64,000 bases of DNA from Kapaibacterium sp044224925. GTDB taxonomy: Bacteria; Bacteroidota; Ignavibacteria; Kapaibacteriales; Kapaibacteriaceae. Position 1 is the first letter of the stretch, and every line of letters begins with the position of its first letter. Shown here piece by piece: positions 63,730 through 64,000 of this stretch. The notes under the pieces were generated by a model that was not told the origin of the DNA, searched no databases, and worked only from the letters and a program-made list of their open reading frames with translations. The position numbers were made by a program, and so were the translations under genes. Where the stretch lies: contig JBGAJM010000005.1 of the NCBI GenBank assembly GCA_044224925.1, positions 192,752 through 256,751 of the forward strand, written 5' to 3'.

Positions 63730-64000
63730 TTATGCTGGAATGTTTTCAATTGATTTTGCTATTTCTTCGCCGCGAGATAGAGCCTGCTCGTTTAAAGGAA
63801 TCATATTATGTCTGCGGGGAGGGAGAGCTTTTTTAAGTGCTTCTACAATTGTTTCGATTTTTAATATCGGTCTCCTTTGGAGAAATGCTCCTGCAAGTAC
63901 CATGTTAGCAACTTGTTTTGCATTCAATTTATCAGCCTCTTCATTGCCGGAGATGCAGATGATTTCAATATCTGTTCTTGTTGGAGGATTTATGATTGTA
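63730..64000 (-). CDS. 2-oxoacid:acceptor oxidoreductase gamma subunit, C-terminal part (runs off right edge)
   Basis: The frame is open from the window edge to 63730 (about 90 residues). Residues such as NAKQVANMVLAGAFLQRRPI, TIVEALKKALPPRRHNMIPL and NEQALSRGEEIAK match the end of pyruvate/2-oxoacid ferredoxin oxidoreductase gamma subunits. It is a stand-alone gamma subunit, unlike the fused one at the left edge, so it belongs to a different enzyme. Its composition is clearly more AT-rich than most of the window. Confidence 0.85.
   Translation of the reverse strand, partial: TIINPPTRTDIEIICISGNEEADKLNAKQVANMVLAGAFLQRRPILKIETIVEALKKALPPRRHNMIPLNEQALSRGEEIAKSIENIPA

Overview
The window (about 64 kb) reads as a chromosomal segment of a Bacteroidota/Chlorobiota-type bacterium of the Kapabacteria/Ignavibacteria kind. 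The reasons are the large secreted proteins with a signal peptide and a C-terminal PNP-type type IX secretion (T9SS) sorting domain, the IgGFc-binding-like and choice-of-anchor families, Asp-box propellers, and 2-oxoacid:ferredoxin oxidoreductase genes. This placement is inferred from protein families; there is no rRNA or other phylogenetic marker. No stretch longer than about 300 bases lacks a gene. I see no CRISPR array, insertion sequence, integrase or phage gene.

Layout. 1-3.6 kb: an operon on the minus strand with a 2-oxoacid:ferredoxin oxidoreductase alpha subunit (cut by the left edge) and a GltD-like flavoprotein with extra ferredoxin domains. 3.7-10.8 kb: two large T9SS cargo proteins and an outer-membrane-type protein. 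10.8-15.2 kb: an ECF sigma factor with a membrane partner, divergent from two exported proteins with a CxxCH motif. 15.2-21.5 kb: an SbtA-type bicarbonate transporter, a TPR adenylyl cyclase and a propeller/Y_Y_Y adenylyl cyclase. 21.5-25.5 kb: lipoproteins and T9SS proteins. 25.6-29.2 kb: DUF523, TspO, Nudix, TetR and FabF. 29.2-33.7 kb: a 1506-residue T9SS protein. 33.8-36.8 kb: DoxX, a Crp/Fnr regulator, a methyltransferase and an SDR reductase. 37-40.7 kb: small membrane proteins, a low-molecular-weight phosphatase-like protein, a WYL regulator divergent from RtcB, and DUF423. 40.6-52.2 kb: four TPR adenylyl cyclases, three of them in one operon with a DUF2238 protein, plus a decayed fragment of the same family and one T9SS protein. 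52.3-63 kb: more T9SS cargo, one broken by an in-frame TGA, and a VWA-WD40 / double-OmpA operon. 63.2-64 kb: an initiator tRNA gene, followed by AT-richer sequence with a small ferritin-like protein and the end of a 2-oxoacid oxidoreductase gamma subunit.

The strongest theme is cyclic-nucleotide signalling. Six complete class III cyclases, all with adenylyl-type residues, plus one remnant lie between 16 and 52 kb. They share the window with a Crp/Fnr-family regulator, immediately downstream of which lies a near-consensus CRP-type DNA site. One cyclase looks like a mosaic of two neighbours, which points to gene conversion in the family. A second theme is cell-surface display: about eleven T9SS cargo genes, several of them paralogues of each other. 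A third candidate unit is the WYL-RtcB pair, whose intergenic region carries two identical palindromes.
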